Assembly (NCBI RefSeq): GCF_006974125.1
Contig: NZ_CP037858.1
Coordinates: 2,976,001 to 3,040,000 of the forward strand
DNA length: 64,000 nt
Origin: Stenotrophomonas maltophilia
GTDB lineage: Bacteria; Pseudomonadota; Gammaproteobacteria; Xanthomonadales; Xanthomonadaceae
Reading direction: 5' to 3'
Shown: positions 29,483 to 41,016 of the stretch, in pieces
Layout of the letters: each line of letters opens with the position of its first letter
Numbering within the stretch: the first letter of the stretch is position 1
Notes under the pieces: generated by a model
Database searches by the model: none
What the model was told of the DNA's origin: nothing
Seen by the model: only the letters and a program-made list of their open reading frames with translations
Translations under genes and position numbers: made by a program

Positions 29483-31363
29483 ATGAACTACGAGGAAACC
29501 TACCGTCGCTCGATCGACGAGCCGGAGGCCTTCTGGGGCGAGGAAGCCAAGCGCATCCATTGGCATAAACCGCCGCAGCAGGTGCTCGACTACAGCAACC
29601 CGCCGTTCCGGCGCTGGTTCGTCGGCGGCGAAACCAATCTCTGCTACAACGCCGTCGACCGCCACCTGGCCGAGCGCGCCGACCAGCTCGCGCTGGTCGC
29701 CATCTCCACCGAGACCAACAGCACACGCGAGATCACCTATCGCCAGCTGTACCGCGAAGTGAACGACTTCGCCGCGGTGCTCAAGCACCTCGGTGTCGGC
29801 CACGGCGACCGCGTGGTGATCTACATGCCGAACATGGCCGAGGCCGTGTTCGCCATGCTGGCCTGCGCGCGCATCGGTGCGGTGCACTCGGTGGTGTTCG
29901 GTGGCTTCGCCGCGCACAACCTGGCGCTGCGCATCGACGACGCCAGGCCCAAGCTGCTGATCGCTGCCGATGCCGGCATGCGCGGTGGCAAGCTGATTGC
30001 CTACAAGCCCATGGTCGACGCCGCCTGCGCCGAAGCGGCCTCGCCGCCGCCGCACGTGCTGATCGTGTCGCGCGGACTGGACGCGGCCGAACCGCGCGTG
30101 CCGGGCCGTGACGTGGAGTACGCCACGCTGCGCGCGCAGATCGGTGAGGTCGATGTGCCGGTGCAGTGGCTGGAAGCGAGCGAGCCGAGTTACCTGCTGT
30201 ATACCTCCGGCACCACCGGCAAGCCGAAGGGCGTGCAGCGTGATGTCGGTGGCTATGCGGTGGCGATGGCGCAGTCGATGGAGACCGTGTTCGACTGCAA
30301 GCCGGGGCAGGTGATGTTTTCCACCTCCGATGTCGGCTGGGCCGTCGGCCATTCCTACAACGTCTACGGCCCGCTGATTGGTGGCTGCACCTCGCTGCTG
30401 TACGAAGGGCTGCCGACCAATCCGGACCCGGGCATCTGGTGGGCGCTGTGCGAGCAGTACAACGTGCGTACGATGTTCTCTTCGCCGACCGCCATCCGCG
30501 TGCTGAAGAAGCACGACGCGGACTTCATCCATCGCCATGACCTGGGCGCGCTGAAGTACCTGTTCCTGGCCGGCGAGCCACTGGACGAACCCACCGCGCA
30601 CTGGATCAGCGAAGCGCTGGGCAAGCCGATCATCGACAACTATTGGCAGACCGAAACCGGCTGGCCGGCGCTGACCCTGCTGCCAGGCCTGGAAATGAAG
30701 CCGGTGCGCTTCGGTTCGCCCGGCTTCCCCAATCTCGGTTACCGGATGAAGGTGATCGACGAGAACACCGGCGAGGAGGTCGCGCCGGGGCAGAAGGGCG
30801 TACTGGTGGTGTCGCCCCCGTTGCCGCCGGGTTGCATGAGCACCGTGTGGAATGATGACAGCCGCTTCCTGCAGAGCTACTTCAGCCACTTCAAGGAACT
30901 GTTGTACAGCTCGCTGGACTGGGCGATCCGCGACGACGATGGCTATACCTTCATCCTGGGGCGCACCGATGATGTGATCAACGTGGCCGGGCATCGCCTC
31001 GGTACGCGTGAGATCGAGGAAGCCATTTCCAGCCATCCGCGCGTGGCCGAGGCGGCGGTGATCGGGGTCAAGGACGAGCTGAAGGGGCAGGTGCCGCTGG
31101 TGTTCGTTACCCTCAAGCAGGGGCTCAACGGTGAGGACCCGGCACCGGTGGTGGCGGAGATGATGGCCACGGTGACCACCTCGCTCGGCGCGGTCGCGCG
31201 CCCGGCGCACGTGCATGTGGTCAACGCACTGCCCAAGACCCGTTCGGGCAAGTTGCTGCGGCGCTCGCTGCAGGCGCTGGCCGAACAGCGCGACCCGGGC
31301 GACCTGTCGACGCTGGATGATCCCAGCGCGCTGGAGGAGATCCGCCGGGCGCTGGGGCGCTGA
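29483..31363 (+). CDS. prpE: Propionyl-CoA synthetase
   Basis: PrpE activates propionate with ATP and CoA; it is a member of the acetyl-CoA synthetase family. The 626-residue protein starts MNYEETYRRSIDEPEAFWGE at ATG 29483, with GGGAGGG about 8 nt upstream; the open frame extending back to 29021 is repeat mosaic and is rejected. The adenylate-forming motif is YTSGTTGKPKGVQRD, the second is DNYWQTETGWP, and the catalytic lysine lies in PKTRSGKLLRR. It matches E. coli PrpE better than Acs (SNPPFRRWFVGG). No prpBCD genes are adjacent. Confidence 0.92.
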   Translation: MNYEETYRRSIDEPEAFWGEEAKRIHWHKPPQQVLDYSNPPFRRWFVGGETNLCYNAVDRHLAERADQLALVAISTETNSTREITYRQLYREVNDFAAVLKHLGVGHGDRVVIYMPNMAEAVFAMLACARIGAVHSVVFGGFAAHNLALRIDDARPKLLIAADAGMRGGKLIAYKPMVDAACAEAASPPPHVLIVSRGLDAAEPRVPGRDVEYATLRAQIGEVDVPVQWLEASEPSYLLYTSGTTGKPKGVQRDVGGYAVAMAQSMETVFDCKPGQVMFSTSDVGWAVGHSYNVYGPLIGGCTSLLYEGLPTNPDPGIWWALCEQYNVRTMFSSPTAIRVLKKHDADFIHRHDLGALKYLFLAGEPLDEPTAHWISEALGKPIIDNYWQTETGWPALTLLPGLEMKPVRFGSPGFPNLGYRMKVIDENTGEEVAPGQKGVLVVSPPLPPGCMSTVWNDDSRFLQSYFSHFKELLYSSLDWAIRDDDGYTFILGRTDDVINVAGHRLGTREIEEAISSHPRVAEAAVIGVKDELKGQVPLVFVTLKQGLNGEDPAPVVAEMMATVTTSLGAVARPAHVHVVNALPKTRSGKLLRRSLQALAEQRDPGDLSTLDDPSALEEIRRALGR

Positions 31364-31368
31364 CCCGA

Positions 31369-31432
31369 GAGTGCCGGCCGCTGGCCGGCAATCCCGTCAA
31401 TCCGGAGGTTGCCGGCCAGCGGCCGGCACTAC
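31369..31432. repeat. SMAG inverted pair after prpE
   Basis: Left copy: arms TGCCGGCC/GGCCGGCA at 31372-31390, with a degenerate GAG head. Right copy: 31410-31432, ending in CTAC. It starts 6 nt after the prpE stop. Confidence 0.8.
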
Positions 31433-31578
31433 CCGCGGTACATGCGCTAAGCTCGGCCTGTCATTGACCTGCAACACGCGGCGCGCGCCGGGGAACGCGC
31501 GTGCCGCTTGGGGATGGCACACAGGGGAGCGTGCCCACCAGGGCACGCTGGCATGGCGCATCAAGGGAGGGGGATGCA

Positions 31579-32082
31579 ATGGCATTGCTGCACGCCAAGA
31601 CGGCCGCTGGCCGTCAGGAAATCGAAGACCGTGGCCGGCGCCTGCCGGCGGCACTGCGTTCGATCCTGCTGATGGTCGACGGCCATCGCGATGACACTGA
31701 ACTGCGCGGCCTGTTCGAGGGCCTGCGCGCACCGGCCGATGCGCTGGAGCAGCTGGAAGCGCAGGGCCTGATCGAAGTGGTCGGTGGCAATGCCGAGGTG
31801 GCACCGGTACGTGGCATCAGCACCGGCCGCGAACGGGATCCGGCGTTGTACCAGCAGTTGTACGACGCGATGAGCGAGGCGGTGCGACGCCACCTCGGCC
31901 TGAAGGGCTATTTCATGCAGTTGAAGATTGAACGCTGCACCGATGCACTGGCGTTGGAGCGCCTGTGCCCGGAGCTGCTGGCCGCGGTGGGAAAGGCGCG
32001 CAGCCCGGCGCTGGCGCAGCGCTGGTGGCAGGAAACCCAGGCGGCCGTGGTGAGCGCTGGCAATGAGGTCGTGCAGGCCTGA
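31579..32082 (+). CDS. Conserved protein of unknown function
   Basis: I do not recognise this 167-residue protein beyond a sense that similar ones occur in related genomes. It starts MALLHAKTAAGRQEIEDRGR at 31579 with a GGAGGGGG ribosome binding site; the frame upstream to 31501 is less likely. There is no signal peptide or membrane segment. The N-terminal half (LPAALRSILLMVDGHRDDTE, then LEQLEAQGLIEVVGG) looks like a small winged-helix-like fold with a PilZ/response-regulator-accessory flavour, but this is a guess. The C-terminal half is helical. The SUFU-domain gene starts 46 nt downstream. Confidence 0.7.
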   Translation: MALLHAKTAAGRQEIEDRGRRLPAALRSILLMVDGHRDDTELRGLFEGLRAPADALEQLEAQGLIEVVGGNAEVAPVRGISTGRERDPALYQQLYDAMSEAVRRHLGLKGYFMQLKIERCTDALALERLCPELLAAVGKARSPALAQRWWQETQAAVVSAGNEVVQA

Positions 32083-32128
32083 ATCACCACGTAAAGTGAT
32101 CGGTTCACTTCCCCACAAGGAGTCCCGC

Positions 32129-33184
32129 GTGCAGGACGACCACGACGACACCGATACCCCCGGCTGGGATGCGATCAATGCGGCGCTGGCGCCCCTGTAT
32201 GCCGGGCAAGAGCCGCGTCATTTCGGCACCGCACTGCCTTACACGCTCGGTGGCCGGGATCCGCTGGATGGCATCAGCGTGTACTGGGTGGATGCGCCGG
32301 TACCGCATTGGCACTACATCACCTACGGCTTCTCCGAGCTGTACACCAAGGAGAGCAGCGATGCCGCCGCCAGCGGTTATGGTTTCGAGCTGACCTTCCG
32401 CCTCGCTGCCGAAGCCGGTGAGCACGCCGGCAGCACGCCGCCGGTGTGGCCGATGAACCTGCTGCAGAACCTGGCGCGCTACGTGTTTGGCAGCGGCAAC
32501 GTGTTCGAGGATGGTCACCATCTGAATGCCAACGGTCCGATCGCGCTGGAGACCGGCACGCGCCTGTGCCACCTGGCCTTCATTGCCGATCCGCAGTTGC
32601 CGGCGCGCGACACCGCCAATGGCCACCTGCAGTTCCTGCAGCTGGTCGGGCTGACCGACGAAGAGATGGAGGCGGTCAAGCGCTGGTCGACGCGCGGCGT
32701 GCTGCAGGCGCTGCAGCCGGCGATGCCGCTGTGGATCAGTGATCTGCACCGCCGCAACCTGTTGGACGATCCGGCACTGGCAGCCCAGGTGCAGGCCGGC
32801 AGCGAGCGCGAGGGCTCCAGCACCGGCATGCTGTTCATCGAGACGTTGGACTGGAGGCAGGAGGCTGGCGTCACCACACTGGTGCTCGGCGCGGGCCAGG
32901 TCGCGAGCGTCTGCGAACTGCTGCCGCTGCGCCTGCGCCACGGAAAGTCGCTGGAACTGGCCAGCCGCGAGCGGCAGTGGGAGTTCATTCCAGCCGGGCG
33001 TGGTGACGTGGGCGACGTGTCGGCCGACAGCGCGCGCTGGGCGTTGGACGAGACGGGTCTGGAGACCCTGGCTGGCGTGCGTGCCGAACGTGGCATCTAC
33101 CCGGTGGCGGGAACGCTGCGTATCGAGGTGGTGCCGACCTACCTGCGCGACGCCAACGGTGAAGTGATCCGCCAGATCGGTTGA
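32129..33184 (+). CDS. Suppressor-of-fused (SUFU) domain protein
   Basis: This is a predicted cytoplasmic protein of 351 residues. The N-terminal ~180 residues match the SUFU fold: PLDGISVYWVDAPVPHWHYI, TYGFSELYTKE, GYGFELTFRLA and PPVWPMNLLQNLARYVF. In bacteria SUFU-like proteins have been linked to immunity against polymorphic toxins, but no toxin gene is adjacent. I start at GTG 32129 (MQDDHDDTDTPG), with AAGGAG at 32117-32122; a longer start at 32063 lacks such a site. It probably shares a transcript with the unknown gene upstream. Confidence 0.85.
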   Translation: MQDDHDDTDTPGWDAINAALAPLYAGQEPRHFGTALPYTLGGRDPLDGISVYWVDAPVPHWHYITYGFSELYTKESSDAAASGYGFELTFRLAAEAGEHAGSTPPVWPMNLLQNLARYVFGSGNVFEDGHHLNANGPIALETGTRLCHLAFIADPQLPARDTANGHLQFLQLVGLTDEEMEAVKRWSTRGVLQALQPAMPLWISDLHRRNLLDDPALAAQVQAGSEREGSSTGMLFIETLDWRQEAGVTTLVLGAGQVASVCELLPLRLRHGKSLELASRERQWEFIPAGRGDVGDVSADSARWALDETGLETLAGVRAERGIYPVAGTLRIEVVPTYLRDANGEVIRQIG

Positions 33185-33203
33185 CTGCACCGATGAAACC
33201 GAT

Positions 33204-33242
33204 GGGGTCGGAGCCGCCTGTTGTGCAGACGGATCCGACCCC
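33204..33242. terminator. GGGGTCGGA hairpin between convergent genes
   Basis: GGGGTCGGA (33204-33212) pairs perfectly with TCCGACCCC (33234-33242). It sits between the SUFU gene and the minus-strand glutathione S-transferase. A related hairpin is at 42289-42327, so this is a second repeat family likely acting as a bidirectional terminator. Confidence 0.6.
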
Positions 33243-33251
33243 GGGTCATCC

Positions 33252-33863
33252 TCAGGCCAGGCCCTCGGCCTTCAGCACGGCCTGCACGCCGGCATCGGCG
33301 TCCATGCGTGCCTTGTAGGCGGCCAGGTTGTCCAGGCCGGACAGGTCGACCTTGGTGCCGGCAGCCCAGCGCAGGGTGATGTAGAAGTACGGGTCGGCGA
33401 AGCTGCGGAAGCCGGCCAGCCACGGCTTGTCGGCAAGCTGCTTGTCGGCGGTCTCGAACAGGCTGCGCAGGCGCTTGTGCGCGGCGGCACGGATCGCATC
33501 GAACTGGCTTTCGTCGGCGATGAACTTGCCCGGTGCGAACAGCGGCGAGAAGGCCGGATGCACGTCGGAATTGACGAAGGCCAGCCAGCGGGTGGCTTCG
33601 GCGCGCTGTCGCGGGCTGCCGTCACCGCCGAGGCCGGCCTGCGGGCAGGTGTCGGCGATATAGCCCATGATCGCGGCGTTCTGCAGCAGCACGAAGTCGC
33701 CGTCGACCAGCGCGGGTACGGCGCCGGCCGGATTGATCTTGAGGAATTCCGGACCCTTCAGGGTGTCCTTGTTCAGCAGTTCGACCTCGAACGACTGGCC
33801 GGTCCACTGCAGGGCGATGTGGTCGGCGGTGGAACAGGCACCGGGCTTGCTGTACAGCTTCAT
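33252..33863 (-). CDS. Glutathione S-transferase
   Basis: This is a predicted cytosolic GST of 203 residues. MKLYSKPGACSTADHIALQW gives the beta-class N-terminus with the catalytic-type cysteine (ACS) seen in bacterial GSTs. The glutathione-binding motif NPAGAVPALVDG and the C-terminal helical domain (DKPWLAGFRSFADPYFYITL) are present. The start at 33863 fits the family, although the frame is open to 33941. The natural substrate is unknown. Confidence 0.9.
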   Translation of the reverse strand: MKLYSKPGACSTADHIALQWTGQSFEVELLNKDTLKGPEFLKINPAGAVPALVDGDFVLLQNAAIMGYIADTCPQAGLGGDGSPRQRAEATRWLAFVNSDVHPAFSPLFAPGKFIADESQFDAIRAAAHKRLRSLFETADKQLADKPWLAGFRSFADPYFYITLRWAAGTKVDLSGLDNLAAYKARMDADAGVQAVLKAEGLA

Positions 33864-33947
33864 GGGAACTCCAGGTGATGCGGGCGGGAAACGCCCACTA
33901 TCCCAGAGCCTGCCGGCGGGCGGCAACGCTGCCGCCAGCACGGATTG

Positions 33948-34406
33948 TTACGACTGCCGCGGCTTGAGGTTCTGCACCTTATAGAAGGTGTGATCGCCGA
34001 TGGTGGCCACCTGGTAGGCGTTGCGCCAGTTCGGGCTGGCGATGGACAACGCGGCGAAGTGGCTGGCACCGGGCACGATCTCGCGGCGCTCGCCGGCCGG
34101 CAGCGCCCAGTTGCGCTCGGCGTCGAAGGCGACGTTCATCGCCTCGCTCCAGGCAGCGTCGTTGCCCAGCTGGGTGCCGGGGGAGACGATCGTCGGTGCG
34201 AACTGCTTGCGCGCGGTGACCACCTGGCACATCGAGTCGCCCCACAGGCCGCTGTCGAGACGGCGCAGGGCGACCTCGGCAACGGCCTGCTGGCCGCGCA
34301 GGGTCTGGTCGCGGGCTTCCAGGTAAACGGTGGTGCTCAAACACAATGAATCAGCGGCCGGCTGCGGCAACAACTGCGACAGCCAGAGAATCCAGGCCAG
34401 TTTCAT
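33948..34406 (-). CDS. SleB-type cell wall hydrolase, exported
   Basis: The protein resembles the Hydrolase_2 (SleB) family, whose founding member cleaves spore cortex peptidoglycan; in Gram-negative bacteria the role is poorly known. It has 152 residues, with an N-terminal hydrophobic stretch (MKLAWILWLSQLLPQPAADS) likely to be a signal peptide. The signature with the conserved glutamate is TVYLEARDQTLRGQQAVAEV; the later block is FAPTIVSPGTQ and HFAALSIASPNW. It is 84 nt upstream of the GST gene on the same strand. Confidence 0.78.
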   Translation of the reverse strand: MKLAWILWLSQLLPQPAADSLCLSTTVYLEARDQTLRGQQAVAEVALRRLDSGLWGDSMCQVVTARKQFAPTIVSPGTQLGNDAAWSEAMNVAFDAERNWALPAGERREIVPGASHFAALSIASPNWRNAYQVATIGDHTFYKVQNLKPRQS

Positions 34407-34704
34407 ATAACTCCTTGCTCCGTATGGGCCGCACTCTCCACCTCCGGTCGCGGGGGGCGACAGGACGCGGGGTACGACTTGGCGTCATGGGGAGGCGGCC
34501 ATCGGGGCCGCCCCGTGGGCGGCCCCAAAAGAAACGATCAGTACCGATCGAGGGGGCCGCACCGGCTCACCGGAAACTGGCTGGTGAGCGGAAGATGGCG
34601 CAAGGTAGGGGGGGATAGCCGAACGCATCGTGAACCACCCGGCTTGACATTCAGGTTCGGGCGGGGTGACGGAAATCACATTCCGCCCCCCATTCAGGCG
34701 CTCA
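34407..34704. other. Gene-free stretch with one strong hairpin
   Basis: No gene was recognised in these 298 bases. GGGGCCGCCC (34504-34513) pairs with GGGCGGCCCC (34517-34526), followed on the plus strand by AAAAGAAA. This arrangement does not give a proper terminator on either strand. The stretch must contain the promoter of the SleB-like gene, but I could not place it. Confidence 0.5.
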
Positions 34705-37606
<2,902 letters not shown>

Positions 37607-37708
37607 GGCGGCGCTCGGGGAGAGGGGGGATCTGTTTCCACCGTATTCCCGATTCATCCGCCGCCATAGATACAGATGCGGGCCAATCCGCCGCCACAGG
37701 CAGAATCC

Positions 37709-37772
37709 GTAGCCGAGCCCATGCTCGGCTGCTTTGCCTGGCCCCGTCAGCCGAGCATGGGCTCGGCTCTAC
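37709..37772. repeat. SMAG inverted pair, CCGAGCCC subtype
   Basis: GTAG at 37709 heads a palindrome CCGAGC/GCTCGG (to about 37730). The mirror copy, ending in CTAC, is 37749-37772. It sits between the YczE-like gene and the alcohol dehydrogenase family gene. Confidence 0.8.
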
Positions 37773-37791
37773 ATCGGCGTTCCAGCCTGGC

Positions 37792-38811
37792 TCAATCGCC
37801 CCAGCCCGCCAGCGCCAGCTTGCCCACCGTGCGTCCGCTGGCCAGGCGCTGATGCGCGATGTCCAGATTCGCCGCATTGATCGTGCCCAGCGTCTCGCTG
37901 AGGGTGCCGCGCAGCTGGCCAGCATCGATCATGCTGGCCGCGCGGCTGAGGATGCGGTGCTGTTCGATGCGGTCCGCAGTGGCGAAGCGCGAACGCGCGA
38001 ACATGAACTCCCAGTGGATGCTGATGCACTTTGCCTTGTAGGGATCACCGATGCGCAGCGCGCCGCGTGGTTCGACGATGAGGCCGACATGGCCCTGTGG
38101 CGCCAGCAGCTGGCCCAACGCATCCCAGTACTGGTCGGTGTCGGCCAGGTTGAGGGCGACCTGTACTGCGTCGATGCCCAATGCCTGCAGCTGGGGCAGC
38201 AGCGGCTGCCGGTGGTCGATCACATGCTGGGCACCCATCTGCCGGCACCAGTCGATCGACGACTCACGCGAGGCGGTGGCGATCACCTCGAATCCGGCGT
38301 GCCGGCCCAACTGGATCGCCATCGATCCAACGCCGCCTGCTCCGCCGATGACCAGCAGGTGCTGGCCGGCATGGCGGCGATCATCCAGCTGCAATGGCAT
38401 GCGCTGGAACAGCAGTTCCCACGCGGTGAGCGTGGTCAATGGCAGTGCGGCCGCTTCGGCGAAGTCGAGCGTGGTCGGCTTGCGCGCTACCAGGCGTTCG
38501 TCCACAAGATGGAACTGCGCATTGCAGCCCGGGCGGGTGACATCACCGGCGTAGTAGACCTCGTCGCCGGACGCGAACAGGCTGGCGTCCTCGCCGATCG
38601 CTTCGACCACGCCGGCGGCGTCCCAGCCGAGTACGCGGGGTGCGTCGAGCGTGGCCGGATCGGTGGCCGCCCGCTGCTTGCCGTCGACCGGGTTTACCGA
38701 GACGGCCTCGACCCGGATCAACAGGTCGCGGCCACCCGGAGGCAGCGGCGGGGGCAGGTGGATATCGCAGAGGGCGGGGGCGGATTCACGACTCAGGGCG
38801 ACGGCTTTCAT
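37792..38811 (-). CDS. Zinc-type alcohol dehydrogenase family protein (quinone oxidoreductase-like)
   Basis: This is a medium-chain dehydrogenase/reductase of 339 residues. It starts MKAVALSRESAPALCDIHLP; a longer frame to 38931 is unlikely. The N-terminal GroES-like domain has VEAVSVNPVDGKQRA and VLGWDAAGVVEAIGEDASLF. The Rossmann fold has VIGGAGGVGSMAIQLGRHAG. Structural and catalytic zinc ligands are not obvious, so it probably belongs to the zinc-free quinone-reductase branch despite the usual family name. The substrate is unknown. Confidence 0.88.
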   Translation of the reverse strand: MKAVALSRESAPALCDIHLPPPLPPGGRDLLIRVEAVSVNPVDGKQRAATDPATLDAPRVLGWDAAGVVEAIGEDASLFASGDEVYYAGDVTRPGCNAQFHLVDERLVARKPTTLDFAEAAALPLTTLTAWELLFQRMPLQLDDRRHAGQHLLVIGGAGGVGSMAIQLGRHAGFEVIATASRESSIDWCRQMGAQHVIDHRQPLLPQLQALGIDAVQVALNLADTDQYWDALGQLLAPQGHVGLIVEPRGALRIGDPYKAKCISIHWEFMFARSRFATADRIEQHRILSRAASMIDAGQLRGTLSETLGTINAANLDIAHQRLASGRTVGKLALAGWGD

Positions 38812-39020
38812 CTCGGCTCCGGCTGGGTTCGTGGCTCCATCATAGAGTTCCTCACGTTTCAGCAGATGCGCTGAATCGCGTGGAGCAACCTGTTGAGCAA
38901 TATGTCGTATTCCGCACCTAAACCCCGTCAAACCCTTGCAGCGTGAGGGTCTTGCGGATTTTCATCATCCTGTATAGGGTTTCAACGTCGGACCGGTGGA
39001 GGGTCGGGCACAACACTTCA

Positions 39021-39066
39021 CATGTTACGGGACTGTTAACATGACCTTCACCCGCCTGAGCATAAT
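39021..39066 (+). promoter_or_regulatory. Candidate regulatory region of the OmpA-family gene
   Basis: An inverted repeat CATGTTA (39021-39027) / TAACATG (39037-39043) is followed by a -10-like CATAAT (39061-39066); TTAACA at 39036-39041 could be a -35 but is 19 bp away. The porin ATG is 103 nt beyond. The inverted repeat overlaps the -35 position, as expected for a repressor site. The remaining bases of 38812-39168 contain no gene. Confidence 0.4.
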
Positions 39067-39168
39067 GTTCGCGGCGGTGGCGTGCTGAATCGGCTGTCGA
39101 ACATCGACGCACTAGTGCTGGCCCATGCCTCTACCGGTTTCATACCCCCGAAATAGGAGCTGTACTCA

Positions 39169-40269
39169 ATGAACAAGAAGATCCTTACTGCCGCGCTGCT
39201 GGGTGGTCTGGCTTTTGCCCAGGCTGCGTCCGCGCAGGAGTTCGATGACCGCTGGTACCTGACCGGTTCGGCCGGCTTCAACTTCCAGGACAGCGACCGC
39301 CTGACCAATGACGCTCCGTTCGTCACCCTTGGCCTGGGCAAGTTCATCAGCCCGAACTGGTCGCTGGACGGTGAGCTGAACTACCAGAACCCGAACTTCG
39401 ACGCCAACAAGGACATGAACTGGTCGCAGTACGGCGTCTCGCTGGACCTGCGTCGCCACTTCATCAAGGAAGGCCGCGGCTGGAACCCGTACCTGCTGGC
39501 CGGCCTGGGCTACCAGAAGTCGGAAGAAGAGTACAACCCGATCGGCGGTGGCCTGGCTGACCGCAAGGACGGCAACTTTGCCGCCAAGGTCGGCGTCGGT
39601 CTGCAGACCACCTTCGAGAAGCGCGTTGCTGTCCGCGCCGAAGTCGCCTACCGCGCTGATTTCGACGACCAGAGCGTGAACCCGAAGCGTGCCGGCAACG
39701 ATGAAAGCTGGTTCGGCGACGTGCTGGCTTCGGTCGGCGTCGTGATCCCGCTGGGCCCGGCTCCGGTCGCGGCTGCTCCGGCCCCGGCTCCGGTTGCCCC
39801 GAGCTGCGCCGACCTGGATGACGACGGTGACGGCGTCAACAACTGCGACGACAAGTGCCCGAACTCGCAGCCGGGTCAGACCATCGGTCCGGACGGTTGC
39901 CCGGTGCCGGTCTCCATCGACCTGAAGGGCGTCAACTTCGACTTCGACAAGTCGAACCTGCGTCCGGACGCCGTGGCGATCCTGAGCGAAGCCACCGAGA
40001 TCCTGAAGCGTTACCCGGATCTGCGCGTTGAAGTCGCCGGTCACACCGACTCGAAGGGTACCGACGCTTACAACCAGAAGCTGTCGGAGCGTCGTGCTAC
40101 CGCCGTGTACAACTACCTGACCAAGAACGGCGTTGACGCCGGTCGCCTGGTCAGCCCGATCGGCTACGGCGAGAGCCGTCCGATTGCTCCGAACACCAAC
40201 CCGGATGGTTCGGACAACCCGGAAGGTCGCGCCAAGAACCGTCGTACCGAGCTGAACGTCCAGAACTAA
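39169..40269 (+). CDS. OmpA-family outer membrane porin
   Basis: This is an outer-membrane protein linking the envelope to peptidoglycan. The 366-residue protein has a signal peptide (MNKKILTAALLGGLAFAQAA, cleavage near ASA-QEF), an eight-stranded beta-barrel up to about residue 195, an Ala/Pro linker, a short thrombospondin-type-3-like acidic segment (CADLDDDGDGVNNCDDKCPN) and the C-terminal peptidoglycan-binding domain (VEVAGHTDSKGTDAYNQKLS, ERRA). TAGGAG precedes the ATG. An intrinsic terminator follows at 40301. It corresponds to the major OmpA/OprF-like porin of xanthomonads. Confidence 0.95.
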   Translation: MNKKILTAALLGGLAFAQAASAQEFDDRWYLTGSAGFNFQDSDRLTNDAPFVTLGLGKFISPNWSLDGELNYQNPNFDANKDMNWSQYGVSLDLRRHFIKEGRGWNPYLLAGLGYQKSEEEYNPIGGGLADRKDGNFAAKVGVGLQTTFEKRVAVRAEVAYRADFDDQSVNPKRAGNDESWFGDVLASVGVVIPLGPAPVAAAPAPAPVAPSCADLDDDGDGVNNCDDKCPNSQPGQTIGPDGCPVPVSIDLKGVNFDFDKSNLRPDAVAILSEATEILKRYPDLRVEVAGHTDSKGTDAYNQKLSERRATAVYNYLTKNGVDAGRLVSPIGYGESRPIAPNTNPDGSDNPEGRAKNRRTELNVQN

Positions 40270-40300
40270 GTTCTGACGCTCTGCCCGCAAGACACAGCAG

Positions 40301-40329
40301 GACCCGGCTTCGGCCGGGTCTTGTTGTTT
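40301..40329 (+). terminator. Intrinsic terminator of the OmpA-family gene
   Basis: GACCCGGC (40301-40308) pairs with GCCGGGTC (40313-40320) around a TTCG tetraloop and is followed by TTGTTGTTT. Stem and tail are typical. Confidence 0.85.
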
Positions 40330-40489
40330 CTGAGGTCCGGAATCCAGGCATCTGTTGATCCGGGAACAACCGTTCGTCGGGTTTTTGCTCGTAAAACCAA
40401 TGAGTTGCCGTATTCATTGAAAGTGGCGCTTGAAAGCTGTCGCGGCATTGCTAAACTCGCCGCGTCACTTCCTTTCGTGGATGCTCCTC

Positions 40490-40996
40490 ATGCTGCGCTC
40501 TGCATCGGCTGCCTTCCTGGCGCTGGCCTTGGTTCCCGCCGCCCACGCTGCGGTCGATTGCTCGGTCAACACCAGCGCCTCGCCGCTGCCGTTGCCGGCC
40601 ACGACCATCGCGCCGGTGGCCGACGAGCTCTACATCCGTGGCAACCAGCTGGGCATGCCGGCCGGTGTGCTGAGCAGCAACTATGATCCGTCGCAGTCGC
40701 TGGACCAGGTGCTGCAGCGCCTGCGCATCGACGGCTGCCAGAACATCGCCAAGGCCATTCCGAGCGCACCGGCGGTGAAGCCGAACGATCCGGCGGCCTA
40801 CAAGCCGCAGACCGAATTCGACAACACGCCCTGGCGCTTCGACATGAGCCAGAACGGCAAGCGCATGACCGCCGAAGAGTTCGACGCCTGGATGAAGGCG
40901 CGCGGCGTGCGCGTGGTCAAGGCGCGTCCGGCTCCGGTCGCCACGCCGGCACCGGCTGAAGCACCGGCTGAGACCAAGCCGGTCGACAAGAAGTAA
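40490..40996 (+). CDS. Exported small protein with C-terminal EFDAWMKA module
   Basis: I do not recognise a named family. The 168-residue protein begins MLRSASAAFLALALVPAAHA, a signal peptide; an alternative ATG at 40481 adds three residues, and the ribosome binding site is poor for both. The mature protein has two cysteines, a Pro/Ala-rich middle and tail, and a 29-residue segment at 40835-40921 starting RFDMSQNGKRMTAEEFDAWM. The segment is 20/29 identical to one in the small lipoprotein encoded at 41912-42247. Its form suggests a degenerate EF-hand-like loop. A periplasmic location is likely. Confidence 0.65.
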   Translation: MLRSASAAFLALALVPAAHAAVDCSVNTSASPLPLPATTIAPVADELYIRGNQLGMPAGVLSSNYDPSQSLDQVLQRLRIDGCQNIAKAIPSAPAVKPNDPAAYKPQTEFDNTPWRFDMSQNGKRMTAEEFDAWMKARGVRVVKARPAPVATPAPAEAPAETKPVDKK

Positions 40997-41016
40997 GCGC
41001 CGCGGGGAGCAGAGGC

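Noticed and set aside
31579..32082. Toxin partner for the SUFU-domain protein
   Set aside because: The protein is short, has no toxin-like repeats, no export signal and no nuclease or ADP-ribosyl motif; it was left as unknown.
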